Below the pieces are notes generated by a model. It saw nothing but the letters and a program-made list of their open reading frames with translations, made no database searches and was not told where the DNA came from. A program made the position numbers and the translations under genes. Of a stretch of 64,000 nucleotides of DNA, positions 1 to 12,048 are shown piece by piece. Origin of the DNA: Seison nebaliae (lineage: Eukaryota > Rotifera > Pararotatoria > Seisonacea > Seisonidae). The stretch is from contig JALJEE010001258.1 of the NCBI GenBank assembly GCA_023231475.1, positions 104,725 through 168,724 of the forward strand, in the 5' to 3' direction. The stretch's first letter is position 1. Each line of letters opens with the position of its first letter.

Positions 1-599
1 AGAACGAGAAGAAGTTATTGATCAATTCACATAAACGCAATACGGAAAATTATCGAATGAAAGATTTCAGTTCCTGGTGACGAGAGAGAGAGAGAGAGAG
101 AATTGGAATTAATTTTAATTTAATTTATTTGAATTTATTTAAATTTTATAATTTGTAAATAAAGAGATTTTTATTATGTTCCTTTTTGTTCTTGTTTTTC
201 CTTTTGTTTTGAGAGACGCGAAAATGTTTTTGTATTTGCAAAAAAATAATTTTCTCAGACTAGTCCGCGCAAAATTTTCGAGTGGGCCGGACAAGTCATT
301 AGATTGTTGGTTTGGATTTGATCGAATTGGTCGAGTTAAACAATTGGGCGGCGTATACGGCCTATCGTATATAACGCAAGAAAGTGTTGAGGTAATTTAA
401 GGAAATTAATTTTCGTTAGCGAGAAATAGTTAGAGAGGAAATCTTTGCTAGCATAAATTCGAGAGTTTATTATTTCAATCACAAAAATTGAATCAAAAAA
501 TTTTTTCATATTTTTTACTTCGAGTTTTCATTCGATTGGACTTTCTCTTCTATTCGCCCACATTCTCCCTTCATTATTCTTCACATTCTTCCTCTCAAT
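1..599. other. Upstream region of the HMG-box gene
   Basis: No gene that I can support. A GA dinucleotide run lies at about 83-102. A 74-codon open frame at 176-400 ends near a possible splice donor (gag/gtaattt, about 391) and may be 5' leader. Its segment GRVKQLGGVY resembles the start of a paired domain, but nothing paired-like follows. Pyrimidine-rich sequence runs up to the ATG at 600. Confidence 0.4.
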
Positions 600-1932
600 A
601 TGATCAAAGAGGAAAATGAAGAATTCAGTAACGCTCCGAACACTACTGCCACTACTACCACCGCAACTACTAGTCCTTCGACGTCGAGCAATGGCGAGCG
701 AAATTTACAACAAGCCGTGGACGTACAGAAACTACTTCAGAATCATTACCTCAAAAACTTCACGATGGAATTCGAATTGGTTGGCGTGCAACCAGAGGAC
801 TTACATCGAACTATCACGTTCGAGGATCTCGTCAGTTTCGGTTAGCGGTTTTTGGATAATCTTCGGATTAATCTAGTTTTGTTCGATGGTGGACAGTTAA
901 AATACCGGATGGTGGGAAAACGGCCGTTCCACGACCAATGAACGCTTTCATGTTATTCGGGAGACTTCATCGACAACCTTATCGGAATATGTATCCATCG
1001 GAAAAGAATATGTTCATAACTCACCGGTTCGATTCGATTCTGATGATTTCTCCTTTTGTCATCTCTTTCTCACAGAATAGGAGAAGTTTGGAAAAACTTG
1101 CCTGATCGGAAGAAGGCCGAATATTTCACCCTTCAAGAGTACGTGAGTCGGTTACATTTCGAACTTCATCCAAGTTCGATTCCAAGTTCCAAGACATCTC
1201 AACTCTTTCCATTCTTTTCCCTCATTGTCTCTGTGATGAAGCGATGGGCGAATGATGGAAGAGATTTCGCTGGCGCACTTTTCCCTTTCACTTTCATTGT
1301 TCGATTTTCGATTTTGATTTCAATTTTGATTTAGATTCGATTCGGAAGAATAAGACGCATGAACCAAAACGACATTATTCGTATAGTTCGGATTTACTTC
1401 TCCGTAAACTCTTTTCTAAATTTGACGATTTGTTTCAACTGCAGGAAAGAATGAAAACATGCGACATGTCGATAATGAATTATCGTTATTTTTAAATTAT
1501 TTTAATTTTTTTTATTTATTTATTTCTCATTTATTCGATATTTTAGACGAGAGGAACGTGACATGGAAGCGACGGCACCGATCGCTTATCAATTCAATCC
1601 CTATTATTTCTCACCATATTGCGGATATTATGATCCGAGTAATATGTACATGTCGCAACATCCCGCCGCCATCAATCAGAACATCGAGGCTTACAAGAAC
1701 GCCTACAGTAACTTCTACGGCATATCTGACAGTATGTACGCTTACATGCGACAACAACCGCCACAAGTCCAACAAGTCTACACGCCCATCGAGAACGAGC
1801 CGAGACGCTTCAATCAAATGTGTCTGATGAATCGCAGTTATCTCACACCACAACAACATCAATTCATGCAACAGGACAAAGATGATATGCACAATTTAGG
1901 CATTAAGGCCGATATGACGGAGGGCTATTTGC

Positions 1933-1968
<36 letters not shown>

Positions 1969-2013
1969 CGCCACAACAACCACAAACATCGACCCAACAA
2001 CAACAACAACAGG

Positions 2014-2055
<42 letters not shown>

Positions 2056-2438
2056 TGCCGTCGATGTTACAACATAGCACGTTGCAATCGACCTCCAAAC
2101 AACTTTTGGGTTAAGCGAATTTCGAAGTAGTTTTGAAACTTAAAAAAATTCTATTTTCAGCTCACAGTATCGGAGATAATTGCGAACAATACTCCAACAT
2201 CACTTGCTCCGATCAAGTCGATGAGTTAGACGACTCGTTCTTGAACAGTCAATCGCCGATCGATTGCAAGACGCCATTCGGTCTTCATATGGTCTCCCCG
2301 TCCGGACCACTCGACAACGACGACGACGATAACAGCTGGGGAAAGTTGGACAATAATTCAGGAATGTGCGCCAGTATTGATGATGATATCCCGCCGCCCA
2401 AAATGTTGCGATTGGACTCACGAGAAGAAAAACAATAA
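600..2438 (+). CDS. HMG-box transcription factor (SOX/TCF/HBP1-like), poly-Gln
   Basis: A likely nuclear DNA-binding protein. Six exons: 600-840, 897-1026, 1076-1173, 1335-1467, 1547-2109 and 2161-2438. They sum to 1443 nt, or 480 residues, and every junction has GT..AG ends and matching phase. The HMG box spans about residues 93-160. It opens with RPMNAFMLF, continues through IGEVWKNLPDRKKAEYF and ends VSRLHFELHP, split over exons 2-4. RPMNAFM is the SOX/TCF-type opening. The rest diverges too far to name a subgroup, and Capicua or HBP1-like boxes are alternatives. Exon 5 encodes long CAA-coded Gln runs (1930-2052). The C-terminus is acidic, with a DNDDDD run. The start is the first ATG of the exon 1 frame, after a pyrimidine-rich leader. 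Introns are 49-161 nt. Confidence 0.85.
1930..2052 (+). repeat. CAA/CAG trinucleotide tract coding poly-Gln
   Basis: Two near-pure CAA runs, broken by a Ser/Pro/Thr patch, inside exon 5 of the HMG-box gene. Copy number is likely to vary between individuals. Confidence 0.9.
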
Positions 2439-3255
2439 ATGTGGAGGAGAATAACTATTCGTCGAATTTCGTGAAATAATTTGAAGATTTGGATTTAAGA
2501 GAGAGAAAAAAACGATTTTTAGAATGATTTTTAAATGAGATTGATTGATGCGAAAAAATTTAGATGTGACTCATTTTCTCAACGAAGACGAAAGAATAAA
2601 ACTTTAACGATTTAAATTTTATTTATTCCCCACCACCACCACCACCCATTGTTGAAAGGATTGATTGTTCGATATTAATGAATTTGACGACGGAAATAAT
2701 TCCGGACGTAATTGTCAAATTGATGGGCGTTCTTCATCCCCCCTCTCTCTCTCTCTTAATGAGTATCTCTTTCGAGAGATTAACGTGTCACATTTGTGAG
2801 TTGTTCATTTCGTCACTATATATTCATTTCGATTATTTACTGATTATTTGATTGATGTGAAATTAGAAGAAATTATCGATAAAAAAAAAAAGAAATCTAT
2901 TAGTGTGTGTAGAGGATGAAATGAGAATTTTAAATGAGAAATAATCATGAGAGGAATCTCTTAATGTTGAAATGGAATCGATTCTCGTCGTGGGATCGAT
3001 GGCGTATTCAGATGAAAGCATGTCGTCCAGATTCATCCATTCATTGCCACATCAGATGAGTTATGGTCATTAATAAATGTTTAAGGGGAGCAGTATGAAT
3101 GATAGCGGCCTCATACACCGAACGTTTCATTTGCAAACAACCGCCACCATAAGTGTTGTATGATTGGGAAGTTGAGTAGAGTATTTAATTGTATTAAATG
3201 ATTTATTTTCATTATCAATCTCATCGACACGAATTCACTACCAACAAACAATGGA

Positions 3256-3283
3256 ATATATATATATCTCTATATATATATAG
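3256..3283. repeat. AT-rich palindrome
   Basis: An (AT)n run, a short ctc centre and the complementary (AT)n run. It can form a small hairpin or cruciform. No linked function is visible. Confidence 0.7.
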
Positions 3284-4550
3284 AGCGAAATAATAATATA
3301 GAATAATAATGAAGATTTTGTCGGGAGGAAAGAAAAGAAAGAATTAAATTTACGAAATCATATCGGAGAGATGGAAAAATCTTCTCGGTGATGATGAGAT
3401 AGTACGATGATGCCACCGAATTTATTACGTATGGGGAAGGGAGAGAAGTGAGAGAGAGTAATTGATTGAAAAGAAGTCGTGAATTAAAAATGATTCATTC
3501 GTTGATCTATTCATCAAATTATATTGAAGTGAACAGACAACGATCGTAAGAAATAGAAGAAAAAAGTTTAATTGTTTTTCCGCTTAATCCTCTCATTCGT
3601 TTCATATCTTGATAATTGCATTCTGTTCCATTTTTCATGATTTCTCATATCCCCACCAATTCCTCTTATTAACATCGGAACATCGAAATCGGAAGAACAA
3701 TTCATATCTCAATTCATTTTCAACACCATTCATCTTCCTCCTCATTCGCCTATTGAAATGAATCTCAAGTAATTGTTATGATGATCTTCTCACCATTCCC
3801 TCCTCATTCATATCATATTATGAAATTGAGATGAAAAAATTTAGATAAGAAAACTAATACACTTCCCCGTCCACTCTCATTCCACATTAGGAATTATGTA
3901 CACAATCGATTATTTGGAGAATTTTGCTTCTTCCAACTGTTTCGGTGTCACTGGCGAATGAATGAAAAGAAACATTCTTCTCTCCATCACCACCACCATC
4001 ACCACCACCAAACAACAATAACCAATAATCATTAGAGTTCATAGTTAGTGGCGGAAAGAATAAAATTCTCGTTATCATTTCTCAATCATCAGTAGGGAGA
4101 ACTGATTGGATATTTATTAATATTCATTTCGTTCCGATCGACAACTATTTCCATTGTCGTCCCAGAGAGTTGACGCGAGAGAATATTCATAAATTTATCA
4201 TTCATTCCTCTCCCCTAACGTTTATTAATTCTTCTTCTTCTTATTCTCCTTTCTCACTCTCACTCACTCAATCATCAAATTATCGCTCATTAACGACGAA
4301 TAATGGTATGATTACTGATTGATTGGTATAATATTGGAAATGAATCATTTAATATGATACGTTTCTCTTATTCATCTCAATTTCTATTTATTATTCATAT
4401 TTTTCATGATTTATCATCCACATGATATCCACAAACTTAATCAAGAATAATTGTGAAAAATTGTGAAAATTGTGAAGAAGATTGTGAAGAAGATTGTGAA
4501 TGAGATTATTCTGTCATTGATTAGTTGATGTTATGGTGAGGAGATGTTGA

Positions 4551-4589
4551 TGTGTATGTGTGTGTATGTGTGTGTGTGTGTGTGTGTGT
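4551..4589. repeat. TG dinucleotide microsatellite
   Basis: About 19 TG units with two interruptions, in the intergenic region between the HMG-box and ARID genes. Confidence 0.85.
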
Positions 4590-5409
4590 CGTATTGTCGA
4601 TGAGTCAATTATTAACAAGAAACAATTAATATGAATGAGACTGAAGTTTTTTTTCCTTTTTTCTAATTCGTATGAATATTGATTAATTTATTAATATGTC
4701 GAGCACGTTATCATACGATATGTTTGCGGAGTTCTAGTATGATGAGTATGCAGAGGAAGGGAGGGCGGTCGATTTCCATCTCACCATATTCCTCTCACCT
4801 CGCCAATCAAAGAGCATCAAATAGAATTAGGCGAGTAAATAATGAAATAATTGAATAATTCTAATCAGAATTTAGATAGACATTTTGTTCGAATTCATTC
4901 CGATTGTGCATTTCCTGCCTTTCGCACTGTTTATACTTTTCCAATTAAATGCAATTTCCCCCTTCTCTAAAAAGTGAGAGAGACGGGAGGGAGTTGTGGG
5001 CCGATGTCGTCAAAGAAGAATGAATGAATATTTTCCCCTCGTCAGTGGGACAGACGAGCGGGCGGAGAGAGCGCGAGCTAATGAGAAATCATTTTGATTA
5101 GTTCATTCCCGACCTGTCATACTCCATTTCATACACTCATTAATATTGATGAGAAACGATAACGTAATTGACTAATAAGAAAAATGTGGAATGATATTAA
5201 AATAATTTCTATATCAAATTAATAAGTTTCTCGTTAAGACAACGACTCGTCCGTCATTCGTCGGGTGTGATGTTTTTGTCGGTCTATTTCTCTCTCGGAA
5301 ATCTTTCTCATTCAAATCTAATTTTTGTAGCTCACTCAATCTCTTCTATCCATAATAGAACGATATAATTCTGTTTTTAACACACGTGGATCGTCGTGGG
5401 TGGAAAAAG

Positions 5410-8400
5410 ATGGATAATGATATCAAATCGGAGAACATGTTGGAAACGGAAAGCATACCTCCACCATCTCTCATCACAACCAACGAATGGACGTACGAAG
5501 AGCAATTCAAACAAGTTAGTCCAACATTTTACTTGTTGTTGTTGTTGTTGTTGTTGATGTACAAGTGACTTGACAACTGTTGCCATTAAATCGAATAAAA
5601 TAAGATAAATAAAAAAACTGCTCCAATCTCCATTTTTATATTAAGGAAATTATTTTCATTACATTAACTTTCAGTTAAGCGTTAAATTATCGAAGACATA
5701 TTAGAACACGTGTTCCAATTCGATTTCTATTTTATTAGTCGTTCTGACGACGTGCACCGATACGATGTGCAGACTGAAATGAAATGCACAAAATTAAAAT
5801 GACGATGAATTTTATCGTAGAATTTAATGGAATGAGGGAGATATAGTTCCTCCTCGTCCATTGGAGGGCTGGGAATGTGAATTATGTAAATTGGAAGTGT
5901 GAAATCATCGAATGGATTATAATGAATGAGAACGAGTTCGGGATAGGCCAATCATATCGAATCAAACGGAATGATAAGTGTTAAACTGAATTAATCAATC
6001 ATCACTATCGTGTGTGTGGGGAGGGAGGGAGAGAGGGATGGAACGAAGGAGGTTGGAGGAAGAGAATGGAATGGGAGGACGAATAATCCCATTGATTGAT
6101 AAATGATCAACGGAATCATATTTGCCTTTTGTTATTATGATGAGTGTCATTGCTTCAATTAGTTACGAATTGACGTCGATTAGCGAAGGAGAAATCGGAA
6201 TATTTATGTGAAATAATGGAGAGATTGGTTTATGAATCGATGTAATCAAACATTTATAAACAAAAACGATCATATCGTCTATGTGGCCTGGCAGCCGGCA
6301 ACGAATAATTCTCATTCCAATGAAGCAACTAATTGAAATAATGACGTTGCAGATAATTTCATTTTAATATATGTTAATTAATTGCACTTCGTTTTGGTCG
6401 ATTAGACACATTTCACAATATTCTCCCCCCTCCACACACAGACACACACACAAACATAAACATGGCACAGATAGTGTGCAGTGATGTTGCAGTGGAATGG
6501 AGTGGTACGACTTCCCTCCAATCCACCCAGATGAACGGGATCTACATTGATTCTATTAAAGATTTGAGCAGAGAATTAACTATTTATATCGATAATGTAG
6601 ACTCATCCTTTATTCGGTTGCTCATATTTATATACGAACGAATATATCACATTCGCTTATCAAATTCAGTTTCAAATAATTTATTAGGGCACACGAGATT
6701 GAGCGGCAGCTACTCAATATGTCTGAACGGCAGTCGAACTCGAGGAGCAAACGGGGAGGGTAGGAAGGGAAGAACTTGCAACGAATAAAATACGAATGGA
6801 CATAAATATGATTTCATGATCGTTAGAGATCATTTAGAAATTGGAATTTTTCAATAGAATTCCGAATGAATGGATGGATGGATGGTTGGTAGAATGAATG
6901 AATGGATGTGCTTTTCTCCATTATCGATAGAAATATTATTCAATTAATTCCATTGTATTTACATAATTCTCAATAATTGAATATTTTAACTATCCTAATC
7001 TAGTTGATCGTTCCTCATTTCTCCTCTTCTTCCTCCTCCTCTCCCAATCCAATTGAATCATTTACTCTTTCACATCTTCACCCGCCTCTCCGAATCACTT
7101 CGATTTGTTTCAATTGATTAACGAGGAAATCAGAAAAGATTATCATATTTCTCCATACTCAACTCTCACCCTGCCTCTCATCCCATCCAATGATTAGTGA
7201 AGGGTGGAAAGAAAGAAAGAAAGAAAAAAAGAAAGAAAAAAAAGAAAGAAATTTGAGGGAGAAGTAAATTGGAATTGATTAGTTTCCACTTCGGTTTCTG
7301 TTTTACTTTTCGGCGACCAGGCAATAGGAAGGAAGCAGAAAACGAATTATAAATAAATTAGATGACTTTTCAATTCTCTCCTTAGTTAGAAATCGTGCAC
7401 TATTTTTTACTTTTTATTTTTGGTTGGATTTGATATTTTGATTAAATTATTTCTTATTTGTAACAATCTAAAAGCACAAGTTCAATTGTGATCATTTCAT
7501 TTGATAATTGAGTTAAATTTCTTTCGATTCCTTAGAACTTATTCTCAACAGTTTCCCCCTACATACACCCCTATGTAATATGTCAGAGAAGATTAAAGGA
7601 ACTATCATTAGCAGTAGTGAGGCGAAGCAAGCAGAGGTTAAATGTAGTTTGAAAGCTGTTAGTTGTCCCCTTCCTTTCTTTTCTTTCATTCAAAATTAGA
7701 CGTTATACATTCAAATTATTTATTATTCATACAATTATTGTCGTATATAAGAGATTGTTCTTAATGAAATTTATTAACAATTCCGCAATTTTATTTCGAA
7801 TTCAAAATGGTTCTAAATATTTTTCATTCTCTCAACAAGCTCTACGAGTTGTCGGACGACCCACATCGCAAGGAGTTTCTTGATGATCTATTCAGTTTCA
7901 TGCAACGTCGAGGTTAGTGTCCCCAACACATTCCACCCACACTCATTGTTACCGTCGTGCAGGATCGCCGGTCAATCGAATACCGATCATGGCGAAGCAA
8001 GTGTTGGACTTATACGAGTTGTTTCGACTCGTCGTCAGTAAGGGCGGTCTCGTGGAAGTGATCAACAAGAAGTTGTGGCGCGAAATCACCAAAGGTCTCA
8101 ATCTGCCCAGTTCGATTACGAGCGCCGCGTTCACTTTGAGGACACAGTTCACATTCACTCTCACCCTTCCACACGTCATTCCATATTTAGATATATGAAA
8201 TATTTGTATCCGTATGAATGTGAGAGATATAAGTTGAGTAATTCGGCTGAATTACAATCGGCAATTGATGGTAATCGTCGTGAGGCTCGTCGTCCCAGTT
8301 ACGGTTATTCCGATTACAATACCGCGGCCATGGCAGCCATAATGGCGAATGGATTGAATGTGACGAACAACAATTCACTTAAACAGATTTTGCCACCACA

Positions 8401-10304
8401 TGCCGCCGCAGCTGTGGCACAGGCAGCCGTAAACGTCAACCGCCAATTAAATTTACCTTTCCAATCGCCTAATCTGTTCGGTTTGAATGGACAGACGTCA
8501 ATGATGAATGCGGCAGCGACGGCGGCTCTCCAATCCTCTTTGATGAGTAAACCGAATGAGAGTAAGACGTTGAACACACGATCGAGTAATTTCCCCACCG
8601 ACCTCATCACCACCACCTCCACCACCCTCCGTAACGCCAATACGAATTTGAATGGCAGTTGCAACACAATTTGTTCGAACTCATTCCGAGATAGTAACTT
8701 ATCTAAAGACCAATCGAAGAACTTGTTGACGAATTCGATGAATAATTCGTTCACGAATAAGAATGACAACAGTCCAATACAAATTGCGAATCGAATATTA
8801 GAATTCCGTTAGTCTCTCCCCCTTTCTCATTTCACATAACTCACATTTGATGATTGTGCTTAGGCCAAACGAATAACAATTTCGAAATTGACAGTAACAA
8901 TAATAATAATAATAATAGTTTCGACGTCAAATCCCGATTGAGTGATGCGTCCACTCTCCTCTCCAATTTCATTATGGCTAATCGACAGAATAATAACATT
9001 CAGAATCAATTGTCTACTCTTCTCCAATCCCAAGACGGTTTGAATTCCGCTATTTCCAATGCCACTTCAATGCAAGTGAACGGAGAGAAATTGAATGACT
9101 TCCCTCCAATCCAACTTCAAGAGAATGAAACGATGAATTTAGAGAATAACAATGAAAATCTTCGACAATTATTTATTGATTCGAATCGAGATAAAATTCA
9201 TTCGTTAATTCAATCGTTGAACGAATCATCCATTCCCACCGCACTCATGGCACAAGTGAATCACAAGGAACCGAAGAGTGAAAAGATTGACACTGACGAC
9301 GATGATAATGGTTCTTGTTCGGACTTGAATAATTCCAGTCAAAACGGTTTCATGAAAGGAAACAATAACCTTTTCCCCAAAACACGCGACAATTCATTAG
9401 CCTCTCCAATTTCGGATAAGTTGGAAATGATTCTTTCATTCTTTTCATAATTTTAATCATTTTAATCATTTTTCAATTTCAGGTTATTAGACAATGAGGA
9501 ATTTTTCGAAAATCTTTCCAATTCACCCACATCGTATTTGGAGAATAAATTGAAGAGGAAATTGTCAATGATTAGTAAGAAGAATGAATTGAAGAAGAAC
9601 AAGTTGTTGGTTGATGACGAATTCTTCAATACCACTTGTACAAGCGGTTATTCAAGCGGTAATAGTTTAGTTAATGAAGGTAACTAATTTTAGTTTATTT
9701 TATTTTTATTTTCGTTCTTTTTCCTTCTTTTCCATCATCTCACTTTCATCAAATGTAGATCAAATTCTCATTAATCGATTCCTCTCTTTTCCAATCTGTG
9801 AACAGATGTGCAGAAATTGAATGGAAATCGTCGTCATTTATCGGATGAGGTTGAGGGAAATAAGAAGAACGACGACATATCGAAACCATCAAACTCATTT
9901 TTGACGGCGAATCTTTTAAAAGAGAATGGAGGTTCTTTCTTTTTAAATTTTCTTCTCTTCAGCTTAGTTGTTTATCAGAACGAACAAAGACGAATGATGA
10001 AGGAACGATGTGCAACGCTCTCTTCACTTATTTGGCGAATATGATCAACCGACAAGCGACAGATGGAAATAACGATGCAAGATCGTGCAAGTCCAATGAC
10101 GAGGAAGAGACCACCTCCGATCACTCAGTGTCTCCCTCACGAAAGTACTGCGAAATGCCCACTATTCTCTTGGATCTGGATACGTCATCCAATGTTCAGA
10201 ACATCGAAATTACTGGTCAATTATCAAATAATAGTGATCAGCTATCAATGCGCCTTCAATATGGATCGATGCAATTTGAAGGGATTTTACAAAAGAAACA
10301 ATAA
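5410..10304 (+). CDS. retn: ARID3 / dead ringer (retained) transcription factor
   Basis: An AT-rich-interaction-domain nuclear regulator. Eight exons: 5410-5514, 7840-7912, 7963-8146, 8191-8807, 8864-9419, 9483-9679, 9806-9931 and 9979-10304. They sum to 2184 nt, or 727 residues, with all phases consistent. The extended ARID starts with TYEEQFKQ at the end of exon 1. It continues LYELSDDPHRKEFLDDLFSF, PIMAKQVLDLYELFRLV, LPSSITSAAFTLRTQ, MKYLYPYECE and AIDGNRREARRPSYG, nearly as in fly Dri and vertebrate ARID3. The last exon carries a REKLES-type C-terminus ending YGSMQFEGILQKKQ. The middle is Asn/Ser-rich and disordered. The ATG at 5410 is the first in frame after a stop at 5356. An in-frame ATG at 7807, inside the 2.3 kb first intron, could give a shorter isoform. 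Confidence 0.93.
7207..7251 (+). repeat. GAAA-type microsatellite
   Basis: Imperfect GAAA repeat in the first intron of the ARID3 gene. Confidence 0.8.
7744..7751 (+). promoter_or_regulatory. Possible intronic TATA box of ARID3
   Basis: TATATAAG lies 56 bp upstream of ATG 7807. That ATG reads in frame without a stop into the LYELSDD exon. This suggests, but does not prove, an alternative promoter giving a protein that lacks exon 1. Confidence 0.3.
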
Positions 10305-12048
10305 AGATGCATGGTGCATCGATCGGCGTTTATGCCACTAATACAACACCATTAAAACAATAGTTGTATCTATTTATTATCTCGAAAACTATTTATTAAA
10401 GATAATGTAATTCTTATCCGTTTCTTCCATTATCGCGATTACTTCATGGAAATTAAGCTCATTCACCACCTCATTCACAGCTCATCCCAAGAAGAAGAAT
10501 TTAATTAGAGATTCAAAATCATCTTACGAACATCTTATTATCCACATGAATGATAATTAGTACAATTTAAAAAAATTTTATCTTTATCTCACAAACATAT
10601 AAAATTTTCATGAGCATAAAATTCATTTACTTGTTTAACGATCTTCACCAAATTATCTCCTTTCACTTCACCAAATTAATTATTATTCTAATTAATTTAT
10701 GTCATCTATACAAACCCTAGTGTTAGTATAACTCAAATTTAATTATTTTTTTATAAAAAAAAATGAGTCTATAAGATTTAATCGATATTGACTCAAAACT
10801 CACAGTTAGAAATTCTGATACTTATAAGTAAGAAATCACACCCAAAGAATAAAATTGATAAAGTAATAAATAAAAGTAAGAATCATTCTTCATTTCGATA
10901 ATTTCTAACAAATTTTTAAGAGAAATGGTTATGGAATTGAGCAAGAGTAATTTCACACATTTTCGGACAATTGAGCAAGATCGAGATAATTATTGTTATT
11001 TTTCTTCCAAATTTGTGATAAGTTAGATTATTCGAAAATTCCATAACCTATCTTAAAAATTTGTTAGGAATTATCGAAATGAAGAATGATAACATAAGTT
11101 ATCTGATATTAATATCTCGTATTCTTTCCATCGTCTATGAGAGAAGAAGAATCGTTCTCATAAAATTATCAATGAATTCGTTAACATTTGATTCGACTCG
11201 TTAATTTTAGGAGATTAAAATAGGAAAATTTTTTCATGAAGTACATAATATATATAAATATATTTATTATTCTTTTATTATAATATTATTATATTTTATA
11301 TATATATATAATAATTGGTAATAGATATTCATGAATATTTCCCAAATATATTTCCATGAATCGTTTGAAATATTCGGAGAATCGAAACTGCAACCAACCA
11401 CAGGAAAGTTAATGGAGTAATAAATTGAAGGTGAAAAAAAACGATTAGTTTCTTGATGATTTTTATTCGAATGTTCTCCTAACCAACAAGTTGTAAGTTT
11501 TTCATATTAGATGGTAATCAATTATCTCCAATCAGTTTGAACTTATAACAGGTTCACTTAATTTATTTTAAATATTACTCTGGAAATGAAAATATTCTAA
11601 TTTTATTTTAAAGAAATTTCTTAAATGAAATTTTTCTTAAATTTTTTCATCTAAAATTCATATTAAAATTTTGGAAGTGCATCGCCTTTGACTATTTCTT
11701 TCCCAGTGAATAAACTATTCATCAAGATGATTAATATTTTTTTAATGAAACTTTTGACAATATGTGTAACATTTTTTTTCATGCGTCATCAACATCAACA
11801 GAAAATTATTGGAGAGGAGAGAGTGGCTTAGTAGAAGGAAAGACTTATAATTTGAATTGATGTGAATGAGAGTAGAATGATGAAATGGAATGAATTGATG
11901 AGATATGAAATGAAATTGAGTGAAGAATAATAAATTGAATTTCATCAACAAATGAGCAAGAAGACGATTTGCAGGACGTGAACATGAGAATTTTTCTTTT
12001 GAACGATATGTGAAATAGGAGAACTAATTAATATTCAGTCAGTTGAGA
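10305..12048. other. Intergenic region with a long hairpin
   Basis: No gene seen between the ARID3 stop and the WDR20-like start. The notable content is the inverted repeat with arms 10882-10938 and 11037-11090, and an AT-rich stretch near 11240-11310. Confidence 0.5.
10882..11090. repeat. Long imperfect inverted repeat (hairpin)
   Basis: The left arm, 10882-10938, and right arm, 11037-11090, are reverse complements over about 54 bases with a few mismatches and small indels. Both contain the core tcttcatttcgataatt in opposite orientation. The loop is about 98 bases. It could be a MITE, a hairpin small-RNA source or a chance remnant. I saw no clear target-site duplication. Confidence 0.75.

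Larger units (their letters stand above)
2439..5409. other. 3 kb intergenic region, simple repeats only
   Basis: I see no gene. It holds a CCA run near 2627-2645, an almost perfect AT palindrome at 3256-3283, and a TG dinucleotide run at about 4551-4589. The part next to the ARID gene (about 4980-5350) is richer in GC patches and may be promoter. Its open frames are short and lack protein-like composition. Confidence 0.5.
5515..7839 (+). other. Large first intron of the ARID3 gene
   Basis: Bounded by caa/gttagt and aacaag/ctc. It contains a GAAA-rich run (7207-7251), an AC-rich patch near 6430-6450 and a 108-codon open frame (6462-6788) with no protein-like features. A TATATAAG element at 7744-7751 lies 56 bp before an ATG in frame with exon 2. 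All other introns of this gene are 44-126 nt, so this one is a likely place for regulatory DNA. Confidence 0.7.

Noticed and set aside
176-400. Resemblance of GRVKQLGGVY to the start of a paired (PAX) domain
   Set aside because: Only about ten residues match. The following residues and the next kilobase contain none of the paired-domain helices, so I treat it as chance or leader sequence.
6462-6788. 108-codon plus-strand frame in the ARID3 first intron
   Set aside because: No domain, no repeat of composition seen in real genes here, and no splice partners. It lies in a long intron where chance frames are expected.
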